Below are positions 10,508-19,644 of a stretch of 64,000 bases of DNA, in pieces. The DNA is from Streptococcus troglodytae. GTDB taxonomy: Bacteria; Bacillota; Bacilli; Lactobacillales; Streptococcaceae. The position numbers and the translations under genes are program-made. Below the pieces are notes generated by a model, which saw only the letters and a program-made list of their open reading frames with translations, was not told where the DNA came from and made no database searches. Location of the stretch: the NCBI RefSeq assembly GCF_002355215.1, contig NZ_AP014612.1:1550001-1614000 (forward strand), given 5' to 3'. Numbering within the stretch: the stretch's first letter is position 1; every line of letters starts with the position of its first letter.

Positions 10508-11222
10508 TGATGAAATGTTGGCAAGACAGGAATTAACTTTTTTAATTCAGCAGAGCAAGGAACTTGATCATCCTGATATTTTTGAAGCTGAAGATATTAG
10601 TAGTGCTGAAAAAATTCTCTTTCGCCAGCAGATTGATTTAATTTTTCTTGATATTTCACTCAGCGAGGAAAATGGTTTTACCTTGGCCAACCAATTAGAT
10701 CAATTGGCACATCCGCCACTTGTTGTCTTTGCGACAGCCTATGATCATTATGCCGTTAAAGCTTTTGAAAGCAATGCTGCTGACTATATTTTGAAGCCCT
10801 TCGAGCAGGAGCGTGTGGATAAAGCTCTGGCTAAAGTTAAGAAAATACAACACTTATCTACAATAGATCAGACAGCCACGACAGAAAAGAAAGGTATGGA
10901 ATTGTTAACACTGACTTTAGCAGATAGAAGCATTGTCCTTAAGATGCCAGATATTGTGGCCGCTAGCATTGAAGATGGGGAACTGACTGTCAGTACCAAA
11001 AGCACAAGCTACACTATCAAGAAAACATTGAATTGGTTTAAAACTCGCGCCAAGACCAATTATTTTCTGCAGATTCATCGCAATACGGTTGTTAATCTGG
11101 AAATGATTCAGGAAATTCAGCCTTGGTTTAACCATACACTCTTACTGGTGATGGTCAATGGTGAAAAATTCCCAGTCGGCCGTTCCTATATGAAAGAGTT
11201 GAATGCTCATTTGACCTTATAA
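10488..11222 (+). CDS. lytT: Response regulator LytT
   Basis: A 244-residue LytTR-type regulator: receiver domain with the acidic pair DD at residues 7-8, phospho-acceptor Asp55 (IFLDISL) and Lys in ILKPFE, then a C-terminal LytTR DNA-binding domain ending [16 protein letters not shown]. The start at 10488 has AAGGAG seven bases upstream; an upstream ATG at 10401 inside lytS has none. LytT directly activates lrgAB in S. mutans; lrgA begins 175 bases downstream after a terminator. Confidence 0.95.
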   Translation: MNILILDDEMLARQELTFLIQQSKELDHPDIFEAEDISSAEKILFRQQIDLIFLDISLSEENGFTLANQLDQLAHPPLVVFATAYDHYAVKAFESNAADYILKPFEQERVDKALAKVKKIQHLSTIDQTATTEKKGMELLTLTLADRSIVLKMPDIVAASIEDGELTVSTKSTSYTIKKTLNWFKTRAKTNYFLQIHRNTVVNLEMIQEIQPWFNHTLLLVMVNGEKFPVGRSYMKELNAHLTL

Positions 11223-11279
11223 ATGAATTAATTTCATTAACCCCTCAAAATTTTCATTTAATGATTTTACATTGGCGTT

Positions 11280-11314
11280 AAGAAGTTGGATATTGCAATT
11301 CAGCTTCTTTTTTT
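11280..11314 (+). terminator. Terminator after lytT
   Basis: AAGAAGTTG / CAGCTTCTT stem (one wobble) followed by T7. It separates the lytST transcript from lrgAB. Confidence 0.65.
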
Positions 11315-11330
11315 GCAACCGGGGATAATT

Positions 11331-11362
11331 TTGAAAACGTTTTACATAAAATGAGCTACAAT
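11331..11362 (+). promoter_or_regulatory. lrgA promoter region with cre-like site
   Basis: A cre-like core TGAAAACGTTTTA (11332-11344) overlaps TTGAAA; TACAAT lies at 11357-11362, a spacing of 20, longer than ideal, as expected for an activator-dependent promoter. CcpA and LytT are both known regulators of S. mutans lrgAB; the exact LytT site was not identified here. Confidence 0.6.
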
Positions 11363-11396
11363 AACGTTGTCAAGAAAGGAAGGAGTCGTTCGTATT

Positions 11397-11864
11397 ATGA
11401 AACACACTAGTAAAGTAACACAATCAAAATCAGCACCTATGTTTATTCAAATGTCTATCTATGCTGCTATTCTGCTCGTTTCTCAGCTTATTTCAGAATT
11501 ATTGCCTAAAGCCTTGCCAATTCCAACCACCGTTATTGGCTTAATTCTCATGTATGTCCTCTTGTGCAGCCACATCATCAAAGTTGAATGGGTTGATTCC
11601 TTAGGCTCCTTATTAATTAGTATGATTGGCTTTATGTTTGTCCCATCAGGTATTTCCCTAGCAGCTAATTTAAATATTCTCAAAGCTGAAGGATTGCAGT
11701 TGGTCGCTGTTATTAGCCTATCGACCATTCTCATGCTAGTCATTGTCACCTATACCACTTCTATCATTCTATCTATCAAAAAGGTGAATGTGGCAAGTCT
11801 TTGGGAAAAATGGACTGCTCATAGCTTTGAAAAGAAATTTAGCAAGAAAGTAGAGGGAAAATAA
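11397..11864 (+). CDS. lrgA: Holin-like membrane protein LrgA
   Basis: Small CidA/LrgA-family membrane protein, 155 residues from the ATG at 11397 (MKHTSKV), with about four hydrophobic segments and a charged C-terminal tail (SFEKKFSKKVEGK). AAGGAG lies about ten bases upstream; an earlier in-frame ATG at 11367 lacks one. With LrgB it modulates autolysis and, in S. mutans, has been tied to pyruvate uptake. One base separates it from lrgB. Confidence 0.93.
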   Translation: MKHTSKVTQSKSAPMFIQMSIYAAILLVSQLISELLPKALPIPTTVIGLILMYVLLCSHIIKVEWVDSLGSLLISMIGFMFVPSGISLAANLNILKAEGLQLVAVISLSTILMLVIVTYTTSIILSIKKVNVASLWEKWTAHSFEKKFSKKVEGK

Positions 11865-11865
11865 G

Positions 11866-12597
11866 ATGGAACTGTTAAAATCACCTATTTTTGGCATTTG
11901 TTTTTCATTAATCCTTTATACTATTGGACAAGCTGTGTTTAGAAAAAGCAAAGGTTTCTTTCTCTTACAACCTCTTTTCTTCGCTATGGTTGCAGGCATT
12001 ATCGTACTTGTTTTATTGGCGAAAGGATTGGGAACTGATGTTAAAAGCTTATATACTCAGGCTTATAAACCCGGCGGCGATTTGATTTTCTGGTTTCTCA
12101 ATCCCGCAACCATTGCCTTTGCCGTTCCACTTTATAAGAAAAATGATGTTGTCAAAAAATATTGGAAGGAAATTATCAGCAGTTTGATTATCGGTATGAT
12201 CGTTTCCTTAGTCATCATTGTTGCTATTTCAAAAGCTACTGGTTTAAGCCAAGCTAGCACTGCTTCTATGCTGCCGCAAGCAGCAACAACCGCCATCGCT
12301 CTTCCTATTGTTCACGCTATCGGCGGCAATACTGCCATCACTGCTATGGCTTGTATCTTAAACGCCGTTATCATCTATGCTTTAGGTAAAAAATTAGTCG
12401 CTTTCTTCCACCTCAATAAGAGTGAAATCGGTGTCGGCTTAGGTTTAGGAACATCGGGACATACGGTCGGTGCAGCCTTTGCCCTAGAACTAGGAGAATT
12501 ACAAGGCGCCATGGCTGCCATCGCAGTCGTTGTTATCGGCCTCGTCGTTGACTTGATTATTCCCGTCTTTAGCTACATGATAGGATTAGTGCACTAA
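11866..12597 (+). CDS. lrgB: Antiholin-like/pyruvate-transport protein LrgB
   Basis: LrgB/CidB-family polytopic membrane protein of 243 residues, normal length. The family-typical LPQAATTAIALPI and GLGLGTSGHTVGAA segments are present. It works with LrgA and is co-transcribed from the LytT-dependent promoter. A terminator follows 26 bases after the stop. Confidence 0.93.
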   Translation: MELLKSPIFGICFSLILYTIGQAVFRKSKGFFLLQPLFFAMVAGIIVLVLLAKGLGTDVKSLYTQAYKPGGDLIFWFLNPATIAFAVPLYKKNDVVKKYWKEIISSLIIGMIVSLVIIVAISKATGLSQASTASMLPQAATTAIALPIVHAIGGNTAITAMACILNAVIIYALGKKLVAFFHLNKSEIGVGLGLGTSGHTVGAAFALELGELQGAMAAIAVVVIGLVVDLIIPVFSYMIGLVH

Positions 12598-12622
12598 AAA
12601 TTAAAACTGCTATCGATAAGAC

Positions 12623-12660
12623 AAAAGCCTCTCATGAAATTTTTCGTGAAAGGCTTTTTA
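12623..12660 (+). terminator. Terminator after lrgB
   Basis: AAAAGCCTCTCATGAA pairs with TTCGTGAAAGGCTTTT with minor mismatches and ends in a T run. Confidence 0.75.
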
Positions 12661-12737
12661 AAAGTAGGGGGATAAAAGGAAAATAAAAAAATTCATTTAA
12701 TTAATAAAATTCTACCTCACAGGTTTGTCAATTAACC

Positions 12738-12919
12738 TTATAAATCGTATTCAGCAAAGACCTCTTTAGCATCTATCATATTGCCATCTAAAATATCTTG
12801 ATATCCTTTATCCAATTTAGCTTTTAAGCTTGATAGGTATACTTCTTGTTCTGAAGATTTAATAGGTGAGGAAAGCAATTCATCAAATTTAAAATATCGT
12901 TTAATACTATTTTCGTCAT
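12738..12919 (-). pseudogene. Small antitoxin-like protein, frameshifted
   Basis: From ATG at 12919 the frame breaks after four codons at a T4 run (12910-12913); one more base gives a 60-residue acidic protein ending DILDGNMIDAKEVFAEYDL. The C-terminal pattern (short helix, then I-D-A-K-E-V-F) resembles antitoxins of the Phd/RelB kind, but no toxin gene is next to it. It starts one base after the nnrD stop. The identity is an inference from pattern only. Confidence 0.4.
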
Positions 12920-12920
12920 G

Positions 12921-13753
12921 TCACTCACTCATCTCCTTCATCACTCTTGCTATCTCTGCACTGATTCTTGTTGGTAGGACGACATAGGCCTCTTTGCTTA
13001 ATTGGTCTGCGATATAAGAGTGGAGGAAGACAGCGACAGCGGTTACGTCAAAGCGGTCTGTGTAAAATTGGGCAACAAAGCCTGCAATCATTCCAGCCAA
13101 GGTGTCTCCCATACCGCCAGTCGCTTGATAGGGACCGCCAACTTGGATATGTCCAATTTTTTGTCCTTGATAAATCTTTGTCTGATGGGATTTTGCGACT
13201 AGGATGGTCTCTTTTGGAAAATGAACTAGTGCTGTTTGTGTTGCTGTTTCTGTCTGTTCTGGAATAGTCAGTCCCGACAATCTTTCCCATTCTTTTTGAT
13301 GGGGTGTTAGGATGATTTGCTTGGTTGGCCAAAGGGCTGGTTTTCTTTTGGCTAATAGATTTAGAGCAGAGCCATCAATAATCAAGGTCTGTTTTGATTT
13401 GATGGTCTTCCAAACCACATCAAAAGTTGTTTGAGCCAAGTCATCTTCTGCCAATCCCGGTCCCATAAGAACTACATCTGCTGCTGTTATTTGCTCTGAC
13501 AAGCGATCTTTTTCAACCATATCAAAGACCATGGCTTCAGGCAAATGGCTGTGCAGAGCTGTGATATTGTCCTTGTGGGTCGCAACCGTCACCAAACCAG
13601 CTCCGCTATTGACACAAGCAAGGGCAGCCATAATGATGGCGCCACCGTAAGGGTAGTTGCCGCCAATCAAAAGGACACGGCCAAAAGTCCCCTTGTAACT
13701 GTCAAGAGGACGTGGTTTAATTATTTTTTCGTTAAAAGGTCATCAATAATCAT
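12921..13753 (-). pseudogene. nnrD: ADP-dependent NAD(P)H-hydrate dehydratase, frameshifted
   Basis: This enzyme of the YjeF C-terminal/ribokinase-like fold repairs hydrated NAD(P)H. Motifs seen are GPGLAEDD, the TPHQKEWERL segment and the nucleotide loop GGMGDTLAGMIAG. The proper start is the ATG at 13753, which overlaps the folD stop as ATGA; the frame fails after ten codons at a T6 run (13724-13729). One extra A restores KKIIKPRPLDSYKGTFGRV and about 277 residues. Next start in the broken frame would omit the N-terminal substrate strand. Probably intact in the living strain. Confidence 0.8.
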
Positions 13754-14604
13754 TTGGTCACACTTCTTAAAGCTGCTTGATAGGTTTGTTCCAAAAGCAT
13801 GGTGATGGTCATAGGGCCGACACCACCCGGAACAGGAGTGATAAGACTGGCTTTTTGAGCGACTTGATCAAAGTTAACATCGCCGATAAGTTTTCCATTT
13901 TTGTCACGGTTCATGCCAACATCAATGATAACAGCACCTTCTTTAACAAATTCCTCAGTGACAAAATTTCCTTGACCAATAGCAACAATAAGCACATCCG
14001 CACAGCGTGTGACTTCTGATAAATGTTCCGTTCTAGAATGGGTCAGGGTAACTGTTGCATTTTTTTCGAGCAATAACTGCGCCATTGGCTTCCCAACGAT
14101 ATTGGAACGGCCAATAATAACTGCATGTTTTCCTTCAAGATCAACGTGATAGGCACTCAGCATTTCCATAATACCAGCGGGGGTACAAGGTACCATCATG
14201 GAACGACCGCTCCACAAATGACCAGTATTCATAGGATGAAAGCCATCCACATCCTTATGAGGATCAATGGCTAAAATGATTTTCTTGTCGTTAATGTGAG
14301 CCGGCAGCGGCAATTGAACCAGAATACCATGGAAGGAAGGATCTTGATTATAACCTTCAATAATCTCAATTAATTCTTCTTCACTAATAGAATCAGATAG
14401 GCATAGGGTTTCACTTTTAAATCCTGCTTTGATAGCTGAGCGCTCTTTGTTACGCACATAGACTTGACTGGCAGGATTATCACCTACTAAAATCACCACA
14501 AGACCGGGAATAAGCCCATGCTTTTCTTTCATCTGTTCAACTTTATTGGCTAAATGCAACTGCATTTTTTGCGCCAAGGCTTTACCATCAATAATTTCTG
14601 TCAT
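13750..14604 (-). CDS. folD: Methylenetetrahydrofolate dehydrogenase/cyclohydrolase FolD
   Basis: Bifunctional enzyme that oxidises methylene-THF to methenyl-THF with NADP and hydrolyses it to formyl-THF. The 284-residue protein has the catalytic YVRNKERSA lysine region, the QLPLPAHIN and DVDGFHPMN motifs, the Rossmann GRSNIVGKP and the C-terminal [13 protein letters not shown] at 14604 has AGGAG six bases upstream; the ATG two codons earlier is too close to it. It is the first gene of the folD-nnrD unit. Confidence 0.95.
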   Translation of the reverse strand: MTEIIDGKALAQKMQLHLANKVEQMKEKHGLIPGLVVILVGDNPASQVYVRNKERSAIKAGFKSETLCLSDSISEEELIEIIEGYNQDPSFHGILVQLPLPAHINDKKIILAIDPHKDVDGFHPMNTGHLWSGRSMMVPCTPAGIMEMLSAYHVDLEGKHAVIIGRSNIVGKPMAQLLLEKNATVTLTHSRTEHLSEVTRCADVLIVAIGQGNFVTEEFVKEGAVIIDVGMNRDKNGKLIGDVNFDQVAQKASLITPVPGGVGPMTITMLLEQTYQAALRSVTK

Positions 14605-14632
14605 TCTCATCTCCTGAAAAAATACTGCTTTT

Positions 14633-14641
14633 ATTATACCA
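14633..14641 (-). promoter_or_regulatory. Extended -10 promoter of folD
   Basis: TGGTATAAT on the minus strand, directly joined to the T run of the feo terminator, so the -35 position lies inside the terminator stem. Confidence 0.65.
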
Positions 14642-14680
14642 AAAAAGATGAGCAGATAACACGCTGCTACATCTTTTTTT
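14641..14680 (-). terminator. Terminator after the feo operon
   Basis: GATGTAGCAG pairs with CTGCTCATC (one bulge) around an 8-base loop, flanked by A and T runs on both sides. It ends the feo transcript. Confidence 0.75.
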
Positions 14681-14724
14681 CTATATTTAAATATTATAAT
14701 CAGTTCAAAATATGAAGCTTTGTT

Positions 14725-14877
14725 TTAATGTATCTTACTTGATTTTTTCATCTCATCTTTAACAGGGCAGGCACAGTCACAATCGCCACAAGAACCTTTC
14801 TGCTTAATATAATGACGGATTCCTAAGAAAGCTCCAGCTGCAATTAAGATAGCAATAATAAAGGTTGACATAGACAT
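14725..14877 (-). CDS. FeoB-associated Cys-rich membrane protein
   Basis: A 50-residue protein starting MSMSTFIIAILIAAGAF, with a single membrane segment, RHYIKQKG, then a cysteine cluster CGDCDCACP (five Cys) and a charged tail. Such short proteins are found after feoB in many Firmicutes and are presumed to assist ferrous-iron uptake; the Cys cluster could bind iron. It starts 12 bases after feoB with an AAGGAAG ribosome site; a second ATG two codons in is also possible. It is followed by the operon terminator. Confidence 0.8.
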   Translation of the reverse strand: MSMSTFIIAILIAAGAFLGIRHYIKQKGSCGDCDCACPVKDEMKKSSKIH

Positions 14878-14889
14878 TCTTCCTTTCTA

Positions 14890-17040
14890 TTAGTTATGAC
14901 TTAAACTCAAATTATCTAAGGTAATCACTTTTTCTTTGACCTGACGTGGCTTTCTAATAATAAAGTAAAGCATCACAAGTAATAAAACAAGCGCTAAACC
15001 TGTCCAAAGCGTCACTGGCTTGCCATAAAAAGCGACTAAACCAAGCTGGTAAATAACTAAGCTAACAAGATAAGCCAGACCCGTTTGATAAGCAATAGCC
15101 ACTAAAGTCCACTTCAGATTTCCCATTTCGCGTTTAATAGCTCCAATAGCGGCAAAACAAGGTGCACAAAGTAAATTGAATGTCAAAAATGAATAGGCTG
15201 CTAACGCTGTATAATCTCCTTGAAGGCTAACCCATAGTGAATGCGTTGTTTCTGTCGCATCGGGATTATTGTAGAGAATCCCAAAAGTTGCAACTACTGT
15301 TTCCTTAGCTGCAAGACCAGTCAGAGCAGCAACAGTCGCTTTCCAATTTCCAAAACCAAGCGGTGTAAAGATCCAAGCCAAGAGACGTCCAAGACTAGCC
15401 AAAATACTGTTTTCCGTATCAACTGAATGCAAAGTAAAATTATAGGAACTCATAAACCAGATTAAAACGGTTAAACTAAATATAATCGTTCCAGCACGCT
15501 TAACAAAACTCATGGCCTTACCAAAGGCATAGCGCAAAACAGCATCAACCTTTGGCAGATGATAACTTGGTAATTCCATGATAAAAGGACTCGTATAACC
15601 GCCTAAAAAACTGGTTTTCTTGAGGGCAATACCTGATAAAATAATAGCAATCATTCCCATGAAATAAGCACTTGGAGCTATCCAAGGATTATGAGGGAAA
15701 AAGGCTCCCGCAATTAAGGCAATGACGGATAGCTTGGCTGAACAAGGCATAAAAGTCGTTGTCATAATGGTAATACGGCGATCACGTTCGTTCTCAATGG
15801 TCCGACTGGCCATAATTCCCGGAACACCGCATCCCGTTGAAATAAGCATAGGAATAAAGGATTTCCCTGAAAGTCCGAAACGTCTGAAAATCCGATCCAT
15901 AACAAAAGCAATTCGGCTCATATAACCAATATCTTCTAGAATTCCCAGACAAATAAAGAGGACAAAAATTTGCGGTAAAAAGCCAAGAACTGTCCCAACA
16001 CCAGCAACAATCCCATCAATGATTAAAGACTGCAGCCAAGCCTGCACCTTCAAAGTTTCTAAAATACCTGTTATAAACTCAGGTACGTATTTGCCAAAAA
16101 GAACATCATTAACCCAATCCGTCCCCATTGTTCCCACTGTTTGAATGGATAAGTAATAAACTAAGAACATAACGACTGCAAAAATAGGTAGGGCCAAAAC
16201 GCGATTAGTCACAATCTTATCAATTTTATCAGAAGCAGACATCTTAAAATCATTATCTTGACTTTGTGCCATTTGACTCACACGTTCAATGAAAGCATAA
16301 CGCTGATTAATCACAATGGACTCAGAATCTTCTGTGAAGACTTCTTCGGTGATTTGGATGATATCTTTAATTTCCTTCTTTTGAAAAGAAGATAAATCTA
16401 ATTCTTCTTCAACCAGACGGTCGCGCTCAAATAATTTGATGGCATAAAAACGGCTAAAACGTTCTGGTACTGTCTGACCGAGAACCTCAATAATTTGGGC
16501 AATTGCTGCTTCAAATTTGGCATCATAAGTTGGGTATTGAATACTATCAACACTGCTCTTAGTTGTTTGACTGGCTTTTTTAACAGCCTTATCAACACCT
16601 GTATTTTTTAAAGCACTGGTCGCAACGACTGGCACTCCCATCTGATAAGCCAATTTATCACTATTAATAGATTTTCCCTGATTTTTTAACACATCACTCA
16701 TATTAAGCACAATCGTTACAGGAATTCCTGTCTCAATTAACTGCGTTGTTAGGTAAAGGTTGCGTTCCAGATTCGTAGCATCAACCACGTTTAAGATGCT
16801 GTCTGCATGATTACTCAGCAGATAATCACGCGCTACTTTTTCTTCAGGACTGTATGGAGACATGGAATAAATACCTGGTAAGTCCTGAACACTAATCTCT
16901 TTGAGCTTTTTGACATTACCGCTCTTACGCTCAACGGTTACACCAGGCCAATTCCCAACACGCTGACTTGTCCCTGTTAAAAGGTTAAATAAACTTGTCT
17001 TTCCGCTATTGGGATTCCCAATCAAAGCAATTTCTGTCAT
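14890..17040 (-). CDS. feoB: Ferrous iron transporter FeoB
   Basis: Main Fe(II) permease. The 716-residue protein has an N-terminal GTPase domain (G1 GNPNSGKTSLF near residue 7, G3 DLPGIYS, G4 NMSD) and a polytopic core with the Gate motifs PCSAKLS and CAPCFAAIGA, containing conserved cysteines. The ATG overlaps the feoA stop (ATGA). Operon feoA-feoB-Cys-rich protein. Iron uptake of this kind matters under the anaerobic, acidic conditions of plaque. Confidence 0.96.
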   Translation of the reverse strand: MTEIALIGNPNSGKTSLFNLLTGTSQRVGNWPGVTVERKSGNVKKLKEISVQDLPGIYSMSPYSPEEKVARDYLLSNHADSILNVVDATNLERNLYLTTQLIETGIPVTIVLNMSDVLKNQGKSINSDKLAYQMGVPVVATSALKNTGVDKAVKKASQTTKSSVDSIQYPTYDAKFEAAIAQIIEVLGQTVPERFSRFYAIKLFERDRLVEEELDLSSFQKKEIKDIIQITEEVFTEDSESIVINQRYAFIERVSQMAQSQDNDFKMSASDKIDKIVTNRVLALPIFAVVMFLVYYLSIQTVGTMGTDWVNDVLFGKYVPEFITGILETLKVQAWLQSLIIDGIVAGVGTVLGFLPQIFVLFICLGILEDIGYMSRIAFVMDRIFRRFGLSGKSFIPMLISTGCGVPGIMASRTIENERDRRITIMTTTFMPCSAKLSVIALIAGAFFPHNPWIAPSAYFMGMIAIILSGIALKKTSFLGGYTSPFIMELPSYHLPKVDAVLRYAFGKAMSFVKRAGTIIFSLTVLIWFMSSYNFTLHSVDTENSILASLGRLLAWIFTPLGFGNWKATVAALTGLAAKETVVATFGILYNNPDATETTHSLWVSLQGDYTALAAYSFLTFNLLCAPCFAAIGAIKREMGNLKWTLVAIAYQTGLAYLVSLVIYQLGLVAFYGKPVTLWTGLALVLLLVMLYFIIRKPRQVKEKVITLDNLSLSHN

Positions 17041-17513
17041 TTTTCCTCCTGATTGTCTATCTTAACAACACTAATCATCTGTGCTTCAGATTTTCTCAAG
17101 GTCAACTCATAACCACGTAAACTGATTTCTATTGGATCTCCTAAAGGAGCTACTTTCCTCAAATAAATCTTTGTATGACGCGTCAGCCCCATATCCATAA
17201 GGCGGCGCTTAGCCTCATTAACAGCAAAGATATTGTCAATATATGCAAATTGACCTACTTCTAACTCAGATAAAGGCAATGTTTCAACCGTTTCCTGACT
17301 TTCGCTAACATCAATCTTACTTAAAATCGAATCATCAAAAGCTAAACGACTAGATTTCAGCATAACGATAGCACTAGTTTTCGTTTTTGAAATCAATTCA
17401 AGACGGCTGCCTACTTTTAAACCGAGATTGGAAAGATGTCTCACACTGTCTTCAGGCAAATTGATACTGACAACAGTATAAGGAACATCTATTCTTGCAT
17501 CCTGCAGAATCAA
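17037..17513 (-). CDS. feoA: FeoA protein with two FeoA domains
   Basis: FeoA is a small SH3-like partner of FeoB. This one has 158 residues, twice the usual length: a first domain (about 1-75, starting DVPYTVVSINLPEDSVRHLSNLGLKVG) and a second (about 80-152, SELEVGQFAYIDNI and DMGLTRHTKIYL). The start is TTG at 17513 behind AGAGGGGG; no in-frame ATG exists near it. Translationally coupled to feoB. Confidence 0.88.
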   Translation of the reverse strand: MILQDARIDVPYTVVSINLPEDSVRHLSNLGLKVGSRLELISKTKTSAIVMLKSSRLAFDDSILSKIDVSESQETVETLPLSELEVGQFAYIDNIFAVNEAKRRLMDMGLTRHTKIYLRKVAPLGDPIEISLRGYELTLRKSEAQMISVVKIDNQEEK

Positions 17514-17564
17514 ATTCTTTGACCCCCTCTCACAGTTTTGATAAAATAAATAATTTACAAGCTT

Positions 17565-17573
17565 AGTATATCA
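17565..17573 (-). promoter_or_regulatory. Extended -10 promoter of feo operon
   Basis: TGATATACT on the minus strand about 50 bases before the feoA start. No clear metal-regulator box was identified. Confidence 0.5.
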
Positions 17574-17629
17574 TAATTTTCTCTATTTTCTGATAGAATT
17601 CTGTAAAAAAGATAAATGAGAAACATTAT

Positions 17630-17702
17630 AAAAAAGAAGCTGAGTATACCTCCGCTAAATCTTTCTAGATCACTATGCGAAATGCAACTCTCAGCTTTTT
17701 TC
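17630..17702 (-). terminator. Terminator after the amino-acid ABC operon
   Basis: GCTGAG / CTCAGC stem framed by A and T runs, with an unusually long loop of about 45 bases. Confidence 0.55.
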
Positions 17703-17703
17703 T

Positions 17704-18438
17704 TTATAACACTTTTCCAAGGAAATCCCTGGTCCTTTCTTCTTTGGCATTTTTAAAAACTTCTTCGGGAGCTCCCTCTTCAACAATAATACCATCATCC
17801 ATGAAAATCACACGATCAGCCACTTCATGTGCAAAGCCCATTTCATGGGTGACAATAGCCATGGTCATCCCTGATTTAGCAAGGTCTTGCATAACACTTA
17901 ACACTTCGCCGACCATTTCTGGATCAAGAGCTGACGTTGGCTCATCAAAAAGAAGTACGTCTGGATCCATAGCCAAGCCACGCGCAATAGCAATTCGCTG
18001 TTGCTGCCCACCTGATAGACTTTGCGGATAAGCCGCTGCCTTATCACGCAAACCTACTTTATCCAAAAGCTGATAAGCCTTTTCTTCTGCTTCTGCCTTA
18101 CTAAGCCCTTTGGTTTTAATAGGGGAAAGCGTAATATTTTCCAAAACCGTCATATTAGGGAAAAGATTAAATTGTTGAAAAACCATTCCCATCTTTTCAC
18201 GCATTTTGAAAATATCATTGGATTTATCGGTAATATCAATACCTTCAAACGTAATGCTCCCTTTGGTTGGTACTTCCAAAAGATTCATTGTCCGTAAAAA
18301 AGTTGACTTCCCTGATCCTGATGGTCCAATAATAACAAGAACTTCTCCTTGTTTGATATCAAGGTCAATTCCTTTGAGTACTTCATTTTTACCAAAATAT
18401 TTATGCAAATTTTTAATACTGATAAGTGTTTCTGACAT
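17704..18438 (-). CDS. Polar amino-acid ABC transporter ATPase
   Basis: GlnQ/ArtP-type ATPase, 244 residues. Walker [11 protein letters not shown]-loop [11 protein letters not shown], signature [15 protein letters not shown], Walker [15 protein letters not shown] and the H-loop VTHEMGF are all intact. It powers uptake through the permease encoded just upstream (one-base overlap). No substrate-binding gene is adjacent, so the solute receptor must be elsewhere. The operon promoter carries an ArgR box, which suggests arginine or a related amino acid as substrate (inference). Confidence 0.93.
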   Translation of the reverse strand: MSETLISIKNLHKYFGKNEVLKGIDLDIKQGEVLVIIGPSGSGKSTFLRTMNLLEVPTKGSITFEGIDITDKSNDIFKMREKMGMVFQQFNLFPNMTVLENITLSPIKTKGLSKAEAEEKAYQLLDKVGLRDKAAAYPQSLSGGQQQRIAIARGLAMDPDVLLFDEPTSALDPEMVGEVLSVMQDLAKSGMTMAIVTHEMGFAHEVADRVIFMDDGIIVEEGAPEEVFKNAKEERTRDFLGKVL

Positions 18439-19124
18439 TAGCTGGCATCTCCTTTACCAAAACGATTTTCAAGTAATTTGACAAGTGCCGACATCAAGGT
18501 TGTCACCATCAAATAATAAAAGGCACCAAATAAAAGTGGGGTCAAAGGCAGATAGGTTGCCGTTACGACTGATTGAGCGCCATTCCATAGTTCCATAACC
18601 CCAATGGTCTGCAAAAGAGAACTATCTTTAATGATGGTGATAAACTCATTTCCCAAAGCAGGTAAAATATTTTTAAAGGCCTGCGGTAAAATGACATAAC
18701 GCATAGCATTTACTGGCTTAATCCCTAATGAATAAGCAGCTTCTAGCTGTCCCTTAGGCACTGCTTCAATTCCTGCACGGACAACTTCTGATATATAAGC
18801 ACCACTATTTAATGATAGAACAATGATCCCAGGTAAAAGACGGGAAAAATCTAGATCTAAAACACCAAATTTAACAATTGGCATATTGGTAAAATGCAAA
18901 AGGACAAAAGAAATCATAATTTGCACAACCATAGGAGTGCCACGAAAAATCCACACGTAAAAGGAAACCAACCAATCTAAAACCTTGATAGGACTGCGTT
19001 TAATTAAGGCTACCAGAACACCAATAATAGTTCCAAAAAAGACAACACAGGCTGAAATCATGATGGTTACAAGAACACCATAATTAAAATAAGCCCAATA
19101 TTTAGATAAAAATGAAAAATCCAT
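18438..19124 (-). CDS. Polar amino-acid ABC transporter permease
   Basis: HisM/GlnP-family membrane subunit of 228 residues with about five membrane segments and the EAA loop [22 protein letters not shown], shown here as [10 protein letters not shown] followed by [16 protein letters not shown]. It opens [17 protein letters not shown]. It pairs with the following ATPase. GAGGAG lies eight bases before the ATG. Confidence 0.92.
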   Translation of the reverse strand: MDFSFLSKYWAYFNYGVLVTIMISACVVFFGTIIGVLVALIKRSPIKVLDWLVSFYVWIFRGTPMVVQIMISFVLLHFTNMPIVKFGVLDLDFSRLLPGIIVLSLNSGAYISEVVRAGIEAVPKGQLEAAYSLGIKPVNAMRYVILPQAFKNILPALGNEFITIIKDSSLLQTIGVMELWNGAQSVVTATYLPLTPLLFGAFYYLMVTTLMSALVKLLENRFGKGDAS

Positions 19125-19152
19125 GAATTACTCCTCTAAAATGATATGACAT

Positions 19153-19182
19153 ATTATATTACAATTTGAATAAAAATACAAG
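19153..19182 (-). promoter_or_regulatory. ABC transporter promoter with ArgR box
   Basis: Minus strand TTGTAT (19176-19181), 17-base spacer, TATAAT (19153-19158). Plus-strand TTTGAATAAAAATACAAG (19165-19182) matches 15 of 18 positions of the Bacillus-type ARG box CATGAATAAAAATKCAAK and covers the -35 and spacer, a classic repressor position. Confidence 0.7.
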
Positions 19183-19287
19183 TTACCCTTTAACAATTTA
19201 CAAGAGCAAAAACAGACAAATAATAAGTCCCTTAAAAACTATTATCTAATCAACAATACCAAAAAGAAAGCTCTTGTACTGAACTTT

Positions 19288-19328
19288 AAAAAGGAGTCCA
19301 GAACTCTTTTGTTCCAGACCCCTTTTTT
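19288..19328 (-). terminator. Terminator after the DUF1797 gene
   Basis: A 12-bp stem (GGGGTCTGGAAC / GTTCTGGACTCC, three wobbles) around AAAAGA with A and T runs outside, ten bases past the stop codon. Confidence 0.75.
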
Positions 19329-19337
19329 GAATAACTA

Positions 19338-19568
19338 TTAATAAAGTAAATCGTAGATTTCCATTGCAATAAGGTCAATACTGTCAAAAGTATAAGTCTC
19401 ATGCGCAGCAACATCCCGCAAAGTAAAGACAGGACCGTTTTCTGGATCATTATTAAAGGAAACCTCTGCAACAACAGCACCATCACGTTCAAAATGACGT
19501 TTCAAATTATTGCTGTCAGTCGTCATTAATTCCAAACGATTAATAATTCTCACTAAGTGTGATTCCAT
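19338..19568 (-). CDS. DUF1797 (YkuJ-like) protein
   Basis: A 76-residue cytoplasmic protein resembling B. subtilis YkuJ: the C-terminal pattern YTFDSIDLIAMEIYDLLY matches the family. Its function is unknown. It has its own terminator and lies between argF and the ABC operon. The ATG follows AGGAGAAT. Confidence 0.8.
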   Translation of the reverse strand: MESHLVRIINRLELMTTDSNNLKRHFERDGAVVAEVSFNNDPENGPVFTLRDVAAHETYTFDSIDLIAMEIYDLLY

Positions 19569-19644
19569 GATATTCTCCTATTCGTTTTTTAACTCTTTTC
19601 ATTTTAACACAAATAAGCTAAAAAAACAGTAAAATAGTTGATTT

